Below, piece after piece: positions 7,889 through 16,176 of a stretch of DNA of 64,000 bases. The position numbers were made by a program, and so were the translations under genes. The first letter of the stretch is position 1, and every line of letters starts with the position of its first letter. The DNA comes from DASQGA01 sp963722715 (GTDB lineage: Bacteria > Actinomycetota > Thermoleophilia > Gaiellales > Gaiellaceae): assembly GCA_963722715.1 (NCBI GenBank), contig CAVROA010000020.1, positions 124,001 to 188,000 on the forward strand, written 5' to 3'. A model generated the notes under the pieces. The model was not told where the DNA came from. It did not search any database and was given only the letters and a program-made list of their open reading frames with translations.

Positions 7889-8188
7889 ATGCCGACCCGC
7901 GAGGACGTCTTCGAGGCGCTGAAAGTGGTGGAGGATCCCGAGCTCGGGATGGACATCGTCGAGCTGGGTCTCGTCTACGACGTGGAGGTCGACGGGCCCA
8001 AGGTGCACGTCACCTACAGCCTGACCTCGATGGGCTGTCCGGTCGGCCCTTTGATCGAGCAGCAGATCGCTGAGACCGTGAGCGAGATGCCGGGTGTCGA
8101 AGAGGTGGAGCCGGAGCTGACCTGGAGCCCGCCCTGGTCGCCCGAGAAGATGTCCGAAGACGCCAAGTTCATCCTCGGCTTCGGCTAG
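7889..8188 (+). CDS. MIP18/DUF59 family Fe-S assembly protein (SufT/PaaD-like)
   Basis: The product has 99 residues and is a single-domain member of the MIP18 (DUF59) family, which supports maturation of iron-sulphur proteins. Recognisable blocks are VVEDPELGMDIVELGLVYDV near the N-terminus, and then LTSMGCPVGPLIEQQI, which carries the conserved Cys. WSPPWSPEKMSEDAKFILGF at the end is the usual closing segment. No suf genes lie beside it, so it appears to be a stand-alone copy. It diverges from the 25-residue peptide gene with 89 bases between them. A hairpin follows it at 8219-8250. Confidence 0.88.
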   Translation: MPTREDVFEALKVVEDPELGMDIVELGLVYDVEVDGPKVHVTYSLTSMGCPVGPLIEQQIAETVSEMPGVEEVEPELTWSPPWSPEKMSEDAKFILGFG

Positions 8189-8218
8189 CCCGGCCTTCCG
8201 CCTGGAGAAGCCCGTGCG

Positions 8219-8250
8219 GCGTCTCGGGAAACGTCCGTTGCCGGAGACGC
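8219..8250 (+). terminator. Hairpin after the MIP18 gene
   Basis: Perfect 7-base arms (GCGTCTC at 8219-8225 and GAGACGC at 8244-8250) enclose an 18-base loop, 31 bases after the stop of the MIP18 gene. There is no T-run, so termination is only one possibility. The hairpin separates that gene from the operon beginning at 8355. Confidence 0.3.
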
Positions 8251-8354
8251 TCGTCGGCGCGTATCCAGGAGTCCCGTTTTCCGGAATCCCTGGGCACGGC
8301 TGGCCTTGCTGCCGCTCGGATTCCTAAAGTTTCCTGCACAAATGTCGATTCTTT

Positions 8355-9653
8355 GTGCGCATGCGCACCCCCCGCCCGAGCGTCCCCGGTCCATTGCGAT
8401 CCTCGCAGCCCTGGATCGATCGCTGGCTCGCAGCTTGTAGCGAGCTGGCCGAGCTCGAGCGGTCACATCCGATGACCGACGCGACCATCGACGAGATCGA
8501 CGGCAGGATGATCCGGATCGGCGACCAATGGCTCGCTGATTTTGCGTCATGCAACTACCTCGGATTCGACCTAGATGCGGAGATCATCGCGGCGATCCCG
8601 GAGTACCTCGAGAAGTGGGGCACTCATCCAAGCTGGTCACGCATGCTCGGCAGCCCTGTTCTCTACGAGCGTATCGAGGAGCGCCTCACAGAGCTTCTGG
8701 GCTGCGAGGACGTGCTGGTCCTACCGACCATCACCCTAATCCACCTCTCGATAATTCCTGTCCTAGCCGGCGAAGGAACGATCCTCGTGGACAACCGTGC
8801 TCACAAGACGGTCTACGACGGCTGCCAGTTCGCGTCTGCTCGCGGAGCGACAGTCAAGAGGTTCCGGTTCGAGGACCCTGACGATCTCGAGAGGCTGCTC
8901 CGAGAGGACCGCTCGACCACACGGTTGATCTGTATGGACGGGGTCAACAGCATGACGGGCAACGCGCCGGATCTGCGGGACTTCGCTCGGCTTGCACGCC
9001 GATACGACGCGATGCTTTACGTCGACGACGCGCATGGATTCGGAGTCATTGGGGAGCGGTCGGCCGATGAGCCGAACCCATACGGACTACGCGGAAACAG
9101 CGTCGTCCGGTACTTCGACGAGTCGTACGAGAGAATCGTGCTCGTTTCCGGCTTCTCCAAGTCGTACTCGTCACTCGCCGCGTTCATCGCCTGCCCAAGC
9201 GAACTGAAGAGGGTACTCAAGACCGCAGCCCCCCCGTACCTCTACTCCGGTCCTTGCCCGGTCGCCTCGCTCGCAACCGTGCTAGCCGGCTTCGACGTCA
9301 ACGAGACACGCGGCGACGCAATTCGGACGGAGCTCTGGCACAAGACCGCGCTAGTGCTGGAGTCCCTCGATCGTCTGGGCGTCCACACTCCGAATCGTTC
9401 GGGCTTTCCGATCATCGAGGTGCCGCTCGCCCGACACGAGGACATCGATGCGGCAGGGCGCTTCCTCTTCGACCAGGGCATCTACGTAACTCTCGCCGCG
9501 TACCCGCTCGTGCCGAAGACCGAAGTCGGTTTTCGGATTCAGATGACGGCCGCGAACACGCAGGCCGAGATCGAGCAGCTCATTGAGGTTCTCGGAAAGC
9601 TCGCGAACAGGTTCGATCTTCGTCCCGCCCAGAGTACGGAATATGCGGCGTGA
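8355..9653 (+). CDS. Alpha-oxoamine synthase family PLP enzyme
   Basis: The product has 432 residues from GTG 8355; ATG 8361 is an alternative. It is a fold-type I PLP enzyme of the KBL / AONS / serine palmitoyltransferase group, which condenses an amino acid with an acyl-CoA or acyl-ACP and loses CO2. Visible landmarks are the cofactor-binding YVDDAHGFGVIGE (Asp224 and His227) and the Schiff-base lysine Lys269 in SGFSKSYSS. FASCNYLGF near residue 65 and a WSRMLGS segment fit the substrate-entry region. CqsA, which makes the CAI-1 quorum signal, belongs to the same family, as do BioF and Kbl. No biotin or threonine genes are nearby. It overlaps the c-di-GMP protein gene by four bases (GTGA) and so forms an operon with it and an exporter. 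The substrate is unknown. Confidence 0.82.
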   Translation: MRMRTPRPSVPGPLRSSQPWIDRWLAACSELAELERSHPMTDATIDEIDGRMIRIGDQWLADFASCNYLGFDLDAEIIAAIPEYLEKWGTHPSWSRMLGSPVLYERIEERLTELLGCEDVLVLPTITLIHLSIIPVLAGEGTILVDNRAHKTVYDGCQFASARGATVKRFRFEDPDDLERLLREDRSTTRLICMDGVNSMTGNAPDLRDFARLARRYDAMLYVDDAHGFGVIGERSADEPNPYGLRGNSVVRYFDESYERIVLVSGFSKSYSSLAAFIACPSELKRVLKTAAPPYLYSGPCPVASLATVLAGFDVNETRGDAIRTELWHKTALVLESLDRLGVHTPNRSGFPIIEVPLARHEDIDAAGRFLFDQGIYVTLAAYPLVPKTEVGFRIQMTAANTQAEIEQLIEVLGKLANRFDLRPAQSTEYAA

Positions 9654-12600
9654 ACACGGTCGCCCGCATCGACTGGCGCGCTCGTGCCTGGGTTGTCTAC
9701 CTCGTCCTGGGTGGCCTTCTCACCCTGGCGTACGTGGCCTTCCCGCCGCTCATGGGGAACGGACCGTTGATCAATCTCCTCGGGCTCTCGTCGTCGATCG
9801 CTATCGCGATCGGGATCCGAATGCACGCGCCCCGTGCACGCGCCGCCTGGATGCTGTTCATCGTCGGCCAGTTCCTGTTCTTTGCCGGCGACCTTTACAC
9901 GTATAGCTACCCTAAGCTCTTCGGTGCCGAGGTAGAATTCCCGTCGCTCGGGGACGGGGTTTATCTGACTGTTTACCCCGCTCTCGTGGCGGGGCTCCTC
10001 ATTCTCGTAAGGCGCCGAAACCCCGGCGGCGACCGGGCCGGCGTCATCGACTCGCTCATCATCACCGTCGGCATCGCCCTGCTTTCGTGGGTGTTCCTCG
10101 TCGCCCCGAACATCCATCTCTCCGGGCTGACGTCGCTCGAGAAGGCGGTATCCGCCGCCTATCCCCTCGGCGACATCCTGCTTCTCGCCGCCGCGATCCG
10201 CCTCGCGGTCGATAAGGGCAAGCGTGCGCCCGCCTTCTACCTTCTAGTCGCAAGCATCGTCTCCCTGCTCGCCGTGGACTCCGCCTACACGTACGCACTG
10301 CTCACGGACGCCTACAACCACCAGCTCAGCTATGACGTGGGCTGGATTGCTTACTACCTGCTCTGGGGTGCGGCGGCTCTACACCCCTCCATGCGCACGC
10401 TGGACGAACCTGCGCTCGATATCCGCGCGCGGCTCACTCCTCTCCGCCTGGGTCTGCTCACGGCAGCCTGCCTGATCGCGCCCGGGGTCCGCTTCGCTCA
10501 GGAGGTCGACAACCCCGATGTGCTAGTGCTTATCGTCGCCTCAGCGGCGCTGTTCGTGCTCGTAGTCACGCGCATGGCGGGTTTGGTGCGCCAGGAGGAA
10601 CGTACTGCCCGGCGCGAGCTAGCCCTGCGTCGAGCGGGTGTCGAACTCGTCGCCGCGGCGGGCCACCAGCGGGTGAACGAAGCGGCTATCTCGGCGGTTT
10701 GCGCACTGACCGAGAGTCCCGTAAGCGTCCGCCTTGTCTTGCTAGGCCGCAAGGGGGTTACTGTCGCAGCTTCCTCTCAGGAAGCAGGCGAATGGCCAGT
10801 TACGCGGGACGCCTATCCGTGGCTCCGCGAGTCCGCCAAGGCAACAACTCAGCTTCCCTTCGAGAGTGTGCCCGAGAAGGTGCGAAGCGAGCTCCACCTA
10901 AGCGGCGGCCAGACCGTCCTGTTCCTACCACTTTCAGTTCGTGAGGAGGTGAAGGGGCTGCTCGTCTTGTGCTCGCCGGTCCGCATTCCTCGCGAACTCG
11001 TCGATTCGCTTGAATCGCTCGCCTCGCAGGTGTCGCTCGCGGTCGAGGGAACGACGTTGGCCGAGGACCTCCACCGCCGTCAGAGCGAAGCAAGGTTCCG
11101 GTCTCTGGTGGCGCACTCAAGCGACCTCATCACCGTGCTGGACAGTCAGGGAACCGTCACCTACCAGAGCCCATCGGTGGAGCGCATACTCGGGTACCGC
11201 GTCGCCGATGTCGAGGGAAGTGCGTTCGCGCAATATGTGAGCAAGCCCGATCGGCCGCGCCTAGCGCAGATCGTTGCTGGCGTCGGTGACGCATACGCGG
11301 GCGGTGGATCCGAGACCCACGTGATCGATTGCTCCTTGAGGCACCGCGATGGTACGTGGCTCAAATTCGAGGTCCAACACACAGATCTGCTCCAGGACGA
11401 ACATGTCCGAGGAATTGTTCTCAACGGCCGCGACGTCAGCGAACGCAAGGCGTTCGAGGACCAGCTTGCACACCAGGCCTTCCACGACCCGGTGACAAAC
11501 CTCGCCAACCGAGCATTGTTCGCCGATCGTGTCCAGCACTCTGTCATGCGCTCGATGCGAGGCGGCTCGGCGATCGCCGTCATGTTCATCGACCTGGACG
11601 ATTTCAAGACCATCAACGACAGCTTGGGCCACGCGGCTGGTGACACGGTTCTTCAGGAAGTTGCGCAGCGTCTCACGGCTGTCGTGCGCCCAGCCGACAC
11701 GGTCGCGCGGTTCGGTGGCGACGAGTTTGCGATCCTGCTTGACGAAGTTAGGGACTCGCAGGAGGTCGCTGAAGTGGCGGGCCGCATTCTGCAAGAGCTC
11801 GAGCTCAAGCTCGAAATCGAGGGTAAGCAGGTCTACCCACGTGCAAGCATCGGCATCTGTTTGGGCGGCCTCGAAATGGGCTCCCTGGATGCCGAGGAGC
11901 TCCTTCGCAACGCGGACGTAGCGATGTACATGGCCAAGCGCGAGAGCCAAGGTGGCTATCGGGTCTTCGAGCCGAAGATGCACGAGCGCGTGGTGGAGCG
12001 GCTCGAACTCCAAGCAGAGCTCCAGCGTGCGCTCGAGCTCGACCAGCTCGAGATCTATTACCAGCCTGTCGTTCGGCTTGATAAGGACGGCGATTACGGC
12101 GTCGAGGCGTTGCTGCGCTGGATGCACCCAACACGCGGAACCATTGCGCCTGGCAACTTCATCCCACTGGCCGAGGAGACCGGGCTGATCATCCCGATCG
12201 GCCGCTGGGTTTTGGAAGAGGCCTGTCGCCAGGGCGCGCTGCTCCACCAGCAGTTCCCGCTTCCAGTGCCGCTGACGATGAGCGTCAACCTGTCCGTCAA
12301 GCAGCTTCAGTCCGAGACGATCGTAGACCACGTACGCATCGCGCTCGAGACGAGTGGACTACCGCCGGAGAGGCTCGTACTCGAGATTACTGAGTCCGTG
12401 ATGATGGCCGACACCGACCTCGCCGTCCGCCGGCTCCTGGAACTGAAGTCGCTCGGCGTTCTGCTGGCAATGGACGACTTCGGCACGGGTTATTCGTCAC
12501 TGAGCTATCTGAGTCGATTCCCTGTTGACATTCTGAAGATGGACCGCTCGTTTCTCACCTCCGGGGAAACTGACTCCGGGCTTGCTGCTGCGATCGTCGC

Positions 12601-12775
12601 GATCGGGAAGAGCCTGAACCTCCAGGTGATCGCTGAAGGGATCGAACTGGCCGACCAAATGGCATCGATGCGTGAGCTTGGCTGCGAGCTCGGCCAGGGT
12701 TTCCTGTTCGCCAGGCCGATGAGCCGCGAGGCGCTCTTCGAGTACCTCGGCGCGCAGCAGTCGAATGCAGCATAG
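9650..12775 (+). CDS. Membrane GAF-PAS-GGDEF-EAL c-di-GMP turnover protein
   Basis: The product has 1041 residues. About 310 N-terminal residues form eight or nine hydrophobic segments (a MASE-like sensor). They are followed by a GAF-like domain (about 325-470), a PAS domain (about 480-600, FRSLVAHSSDLITVLD), a GGDEF domain and an EAL domain. The cyclase motif GGDEF is intact at residues 689-693. It is preceded at the correct spacing by an inhibitory-site RPAD, so product feedback is expected. The EAL motif (EALLRW, from residue 819) and the later ITESVM, DDFGTGYSS and AEGIEL blocks look catalytically complete. The protein can therefore be expected to both make and degrade c-di-GMP, with the membrane part as the likely switch. 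It sits in the middle of a translationally coupled operon between the oxoamine synthase and an MFS exporter. Confidence 0.92.
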   Translation: MNTVARIDWRARAWVVYLVLGGLLTLAYVAFPPLMGNGPLINLLGLSSSIAIAIGIRMHAPRARAAWMLFIVGQFLFFAGDLYTYSYPKLFGAEVEFPSLGDGVYLTVYPALVAGLLILVRRRNPGGDRAGVIDSLIITVGIALLSWVFLVAPNIHLSGLTSLEKAVSAAYPLGDILLLAAAIRLAVDKGKRAPAFYLLVASIVSLLAVDSAYTYALLTDAYNHQLSYDVGWIAYYLLWGAAALHPSMRTLDEPALDIRARLTPLRLGLLTAACLIAPGVRFAQEVDNPDVLVLIVASAALFVLVVTRMAGLVRQEERTARRELALRRAGVELVAAAGHQRVNEAAISAVCALTESPVSVRLVLLGRKGVTVAASSQEAGEWPVTRDAYPWLRESAKATTQLPFESVPEKVRSELHLSGGQTVLFLPLSVREEVKGLLVLCSPVRIPRELVDSLESLASQVSLAVEGTTLAEDLHRRQSEARFRSLVAHSSDLITVLDSQGTVTYQSPSVERILGYRVADVEGSAFAQYVSKPDRPRLAQIVAGVGDAYAGGGSETHVIDCSLRHRDGTWLKFEVQHTDLLQDEHVRGIVLNGRDVSERKAFEDQLAHQAFHDPVTNLANRALFADRVQHSVMRSMRGGSAIAVMFIDLDDFKTINDSLGHAAGDTVLQEVAQRLTAVVRPADTVARFGGDEFAILLDEVRDSQEVAEVAGRILQELELKLEIEGKQVYPRASIGICLGGLEMGSLDAEELLRNADVAMYMAKRESQGGYRVFEPKMHERVVERLELQAELQRALELDQLEIYYQPVVRLDKDGDYGVEALLRWMHPTRGTIAPGNFIPLAEETGLIIPIGRWVLEEACRQGALLHQQFPLPVPLTMSVNLSVKQLQSETIVDHVRIALETSGLPPERLVLEITESVMMADTDLAVRRLLELKSLGVLLAMDDFGTGYSSLSYLSRFPVDILKMDRSFLTSGETDSGLAAAIVAIGKSLNLQVIAEGIELADQMASMRELGCELGQGFLFARPMSREALFEYLGAQQSNAA

Positions 12776-14102
12776 TCACGAGGGCCTCGACCGCCCAGGC
12801 GGCTTTTCCCGTGTAAATCTGCTCAGGCCACTGCGGCACCGGGACTTTCGCTTGCTCTGGGCAGGAATGACCGTTTCGCTCGTCGGGGACGGGATCTTCT
12901 TCGTCGCGATGGCCTGGCAGGCGTACGAGCTCTGGAACGCTCCGGCGGCGCTGGCAATCGTCGGTATCGGAATGACCGTTCCGACCATCGCCTTTCTTCT
13001 GCCCGCCGGGGTACTCAGTGACCGGCTAGATCGGCGAAAGGTGATGCTCTGTGCTGACGTCGGGCGTGCTGTCGTCCTCGCCGGGCTCGCTGCTCTCTCC
13101 GTCGCCGGTTTACTGACCTTCTGGGAACTCGTTGCGTTCGTCGCTCTCTACGGAATCGGCACGGCATTCTTCATTCCCGCGTTCGATGCGATCGTCCCGG
13201 ACATCGTTCCGGCTGCCGATCTCGCCGAGGCCAACTCGCTGGACCAGTTCGTCCGACCGATTGCGTTGCGCCTGGCGGGGCCGGCGCTCGGGGGCGTGCT
13301 CGTGACGGTTCTCGGCACCGGGGGCGCCTTTGCGGTCAATGCCGGATCGTTTATAGCGTCAGCCGTGGCACTCGTCGCGATGAGGCCTCCCGCACATCCG
13401 CGCTCGGAGCATGTCGGCTCGGCAGTCAGCGCCGTCAAGGAAGCTTTGCGCTTTGTGCGCGGTCGAGTCTGGCTCTGGGGCACGCTCCTCTCGGCGGCGT
13501 TCGCGTACCTCGCCTTTCTCGGCCCGACCGAGGTGCTGCTGCCGTACATCGTAAAGAACGACCTGCACGCGTCCGCCGCAGACCTCGGCCTCATCTTCGC
13601 GGCAGGAGGTGTCGGGGCAGTCGGTGCGGCGCTCGTGATGGGGCAGCGGGGTCATCCAAGTCGCGATGTGACCGTCATGTACGCGGCCTGGACGCTCGCA
13701 ACCCTCGCCGTCGCTGGGTATGCGCTGGCGACGGCCACGTGGCAGCTGATGATCGCCTGCCTAGTCTTCAATGCCCTTGAGGTGGTTGGCACGATTGTGT
13801 GGGCAACCCTCAAGCAGCGCCACGTCCCAGCCTCGATGCTGGGCCGAGTTTCGAGCCTCGACTGGCTGATCTCGATTGGTCTTTTGCCGCTCTCCTTCGC
13901 ACTGACCGCACCGATCGCGGGTCTCATCGGGGCGCGGGCAACGTTGCTAGGTGCAGCCTGTGTCGGAGGCGCATTCACGCTGGGAGCGCTCTTTCTCCCC
14001 GGCATGCGCGACATCGAGGACAAGGTCGCCGAGCCGGCGGCGAGCGAGAGTGTCGGCCGAGAGTTGGAGTTACTGGCGCCTCCCGCTCTCGCCGACGTCT
14101 GA
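12765..14102 (+). CDS. MFS transporter (EntS-like exporter family)
   Basis: The product has 445 residues with about twelve transmembrane segments. The opening NLLRPLRHRDFRLLWAGM and the DGIFFVAMAWQAYEL helix are typical of the MFS_3 / EntS group, which exports siderophores, peptides and other natural products. The loop LSDRLDRRKVML between helices 2 and 3 matches the conserved MFS loop. The ATG lies 11 bases inside the end of the GGDEF/EAL gene, so the two are probably translationally coupled. The substrate may be the product of the first gene in the operon; that is inference from gene order only. A 62-base gap separates it from the convergent dehydrogenase gene. Confidence 0.88.
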   Translation: MQHSHEGLDRPGGFSRVNLLRPLRHRDFRLLWAGMTVSLVGDGIFFVAMAWQAYELWNAPAALAIVGIGMTVPTIAFLLPAGVLSDRLDRRKVMLCADVGRAVVLAGLAALSVAGLLTFWELVAFVALYGIGTAFFIPAFDAIVPDIVPAADLAEANSLDQFVRPIALRLAGPALGGVLVTVLGTGGAFAVNAGSFIASAVALVAMRPPAHPRSEHVGSAVSAVKEALRFVRGRVWLWGTLLSAAFAYLAFLGPTEVLLPYIVKNDLHASAADLGLIFAAGGVGAVGAALVMGQRGHPSRDVTVMYAAWTLATLAVAGYALATATWQLMIACLVFNALEVVGTIVWATLKQRHVPASMLGRVSSLDWLISIGLLPLSFALTAPIAGLIGARATLLGAACVGGAFTLGALFLPGMRDIEDKVAEPAASESVGRELELLAPPALADV

Positions 14103-14164
14103 CCGCTGTGTCGACGTGACGGCCGTTCGCCTCGTCAGTGCGCCTGGGTCCCTGCTCGGGTCTA

Positions 14165-15139
14165 CTAGACGGTCAGGACGACCTTGCCGAACTGCTTCCC
14201 GCTTTCGAGGTGGCGGTGGGCTTCCGCCGCTTCCTCGAGCGGGAACACCCGGTCGACGAGCGGCTTCACGCGGCCGCTCGCGACCAGCTCGTAGACCCCG
14301 GCGAAGTCCTCGGCCGTCCCCATCGTCGATCCGAAGATCGAGAGCTGCTTCCAGAAGATACGGTGGAGATTGGCCGGGGGGTTCGGGCCGCTGGTGGCTC
14401 CGCAGACGGCGATGCGACCGCCCGTCCGGGCGACCTGGAGGGACGTCTTCCAGGTGGCTTCGCCGACGTGCTCGACGACGACGTGGGCGCCTCCATCGCT
14501 CGCCTCCTTGACCACCGAGACCACGTCGCCGCTCTCGTGGTTCACGGTCTCGTCTGCTCCGAGCTCGCGAGCCCGCTCGAGCTTCTCGTCGTCCGACGAA
14601 GTAACCACGACCCTGGCCCCGAGCGCCTTGGCGATCAGGAAGGCAGCACTCCCGACCCCACTGCCGATTCCCCAGACGAGCACCCATTCCCCCTCCTGCA
14701 GCCCCGCCCGGGTCACGAGCATGCGGTAGGCGGTCTCGTAGACGAGCGGGAACGCTGCAGCTTCTTCGAACGAGAGCTCTTCCGGAATCGGATGGACGTT
14801 CTCGTGTGGAATCGCGATCAGCTCCGCATGGGTGCCGTCGCGATGCTCGCCCACGATCTCGGCGCCGTTCCGGAGGCCAGGGTTCAAGACGACTCTCTGA
14901 CCGAGCTCGAACCCGTCGACTCCCTCGCCGAGGGCTTCCACGACGCCGGCGCCGTCCGCGCCGAGGATCCTGGGCTTCGGCACCGAGGGAAGACCCTGCC
15001 TGAGCCAGATGTCGAGATGGTTCAGGGACGCCGCCTTCAACCGGATCAGAACTTCCCCCGGCCCGGCGACCGGGTCCTCGACCTCGTCGAGGCGCAGGAC
15101 CTCCGGGCCGCCGTCCTCGTGGATGCGCAGCGCCTTCAT
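14165..15139 (-). CDS. MDR-superfamily NAD(P)-dependent dehydrogenase lacking the structural zinc lobe
   Basis: The product has 324 residues. It has a GroES-like N-terminal domain (GPGEVLIRLKAASLNHLDIWLRQG), then a Rossmann domain with WGIGSGVGSAAFLIAKALGA. The part VVLNPGLRNGAEIVGEHRDGT is shorter than in close relatives, which carry a four-cysteine zinc lobe there. None of those cysteines is present, so the structural zinc lobe appears deleted while the GEHRDGT that follows is retained. At the N-terminus a Asn-His pair is kept instead of the catalytic Cys, as in zinc-independent quinone-oxidoreductase-like members. The substrate is unknown. It diverges from queG with 44 bases between starts. 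Confidence 0.82.
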   Translation of the reverse strand: MKALRIHEDGGPEVLRLDEVEDPVAGPGEVLIRLKAASLNHLDIWLRQGLPSVPKPRILGADGAGVVEALGEGVDGFELGQRVVLNPGLRNGAEIVGEHRDGTHAELIAIPHENVHPIPEELSFEEAAAFPLVYETAYRMLVTRAGLQEGEWVLVWGIGSGVGSAAFLIAKALGARVVVTSSDDEKLERARELGADETVNHESGDVVSVVKEASDGGAHVVVEHVGEATWKTSLQVARTGGRIAVCGATSGPNPPANLHRIFWKQLSIFGSTMGTAEDFAGVYELVASGRVKPLVDRVFPLEEAAEAHRHLESGKQFGKVVLTV

Positions 15140-15183
15140 GGACGCCAGATCCTACTGCCGGAGCACTGGTACCTTGGCGTTGG

Positions 15184-16176
15184 ATGACCCAGGCCGAGCT
15201 GCAAGCACTGGCCCAGGAGCTCGGGATCGACGCCGTCGGAGCGGCGCCGGCGGAGCCGTACGTCGAGACTGAACGTCACATCCGGGCACGCCGCGAGCGA
15301 GGGCTCTTCGCCGATATGCGTTTCACGATGGCGCAGCCCCACGTCTCCTGCCATCCCGAGTCTCTGCTGCCGGGAGCGCGGACCGTCATCTCCGCTGCGC
15401 TCTGCTATTACGCGCCGGAGCCGGACCCTCCGGAGGGCCACGGGCGCTTGCCGCGTTACACCTGGGCGGACCACTACGCGGCGCTCCGGGAGAAGCTGGA
15501 CGCCCTCGGCCGGGAGCTGGGCGGCGGCTACCGCGTCCTCGTCGATGCAAACCAGCACGTCGACCGGGAGGGCGCCGCGCGCGCGGGCGTCGGCTTCTAC
15601 GGGAAGAACACCCTTCTCATCACCCGCAGGCACGGTTCCTGGGTCGTCCTCGGCACGATCGTGACGGACGTCGAGATCGAGCTGAGCCCTCCCCTCGCGC
15701 TCGATTGCGGCACGTGCCGTCTCTGCATCGACGCTTGCCCGACGCAGGCACTCGAGGAGGTGGGCACTCTCGATGCGACTCGCTGTCTCTCGTACTGGAC
15801 GCAGTCGCCAGAGTCGATCCCGGAGGAGTACCGAGAGGCGCTCGGTACTCAGGTCTATGGCTGCGACATCTGCCAGGACGTCTGTCCGTGGAACCGGGGG
15901 ATCGAGAAGCGTCGCCATGGCGAGGAGCTGCCGGAGCTCGCCGAGCCACACGTGTCCCTCGTGGAGTGGCTCGAGCTGCCGGCGGCCGAGCTCGTGAGCC
16001 GCTATGACCGGCTCTACGTGCCGAGGAACCATCCGCGGTACCTGCGTCGAAATGCGCTCGTCGCGGCCGGGAACTCGGGCGAGGCGGCCCTGGCGCCGCT
16101 GGTCGCTACGTATGCTGACGACCCCGACCCGATGCTTCGCGAGCATGCGGAATGGGCGCTCGAACGTCTTTCCTGA
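15184..16176 (+). CDS. queG: Epoxyqueuosine reductase
   Basis: The product has 330 residues. QueG performs the last step of queuosine synthesis, reducing epoxyqueuosine to queuosine in tRNA, with cobalamin and two [4Fe-4S] clusters. Both cluster motifs are visible: CGTCRLCIDACP, and GCDICQDVCPWN further on. The N-terminal cobalamin-binding half has the usual VGFYGKNTLLI and YADDP...EHAEWAL blocks; the C-terminal end has HEAT-like helices. The queA and tgt genes lie about 16 kb away at 31914 and 32954, so the later queuosine enzymes are all in this window but not in one operon. The end overlaps the start of the histidine kinase gene by 25 bases. Confidence 0.93.
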   Translation: MTQAELQALAQELGIDAVGAAPAEPYVETERHIRARRERGLFADMRFTMAQPHVSCHPESLLPGARTVISAALCYYAPEPDPPEGHGRLPRYTWADHYAALREKLDALGRELGGGYRVLVDANQHVDREGAARAGVGFYGKNTLLITRRHGSWVVLGTIVTDVEIELSPPLALDCGTCRLCIDACPTQALEEVGTLDATRCLSYWTQSPESIPEEYREALGTQVYGCDICQDVCPWNRGIEKRRHGEELPELAEPHVSLVEWLELPAAELVSRYDRLYVPRNHPRYLRRNALVAAGNSGEAALAPLVATYADDPDPMLREHAEWALERLS

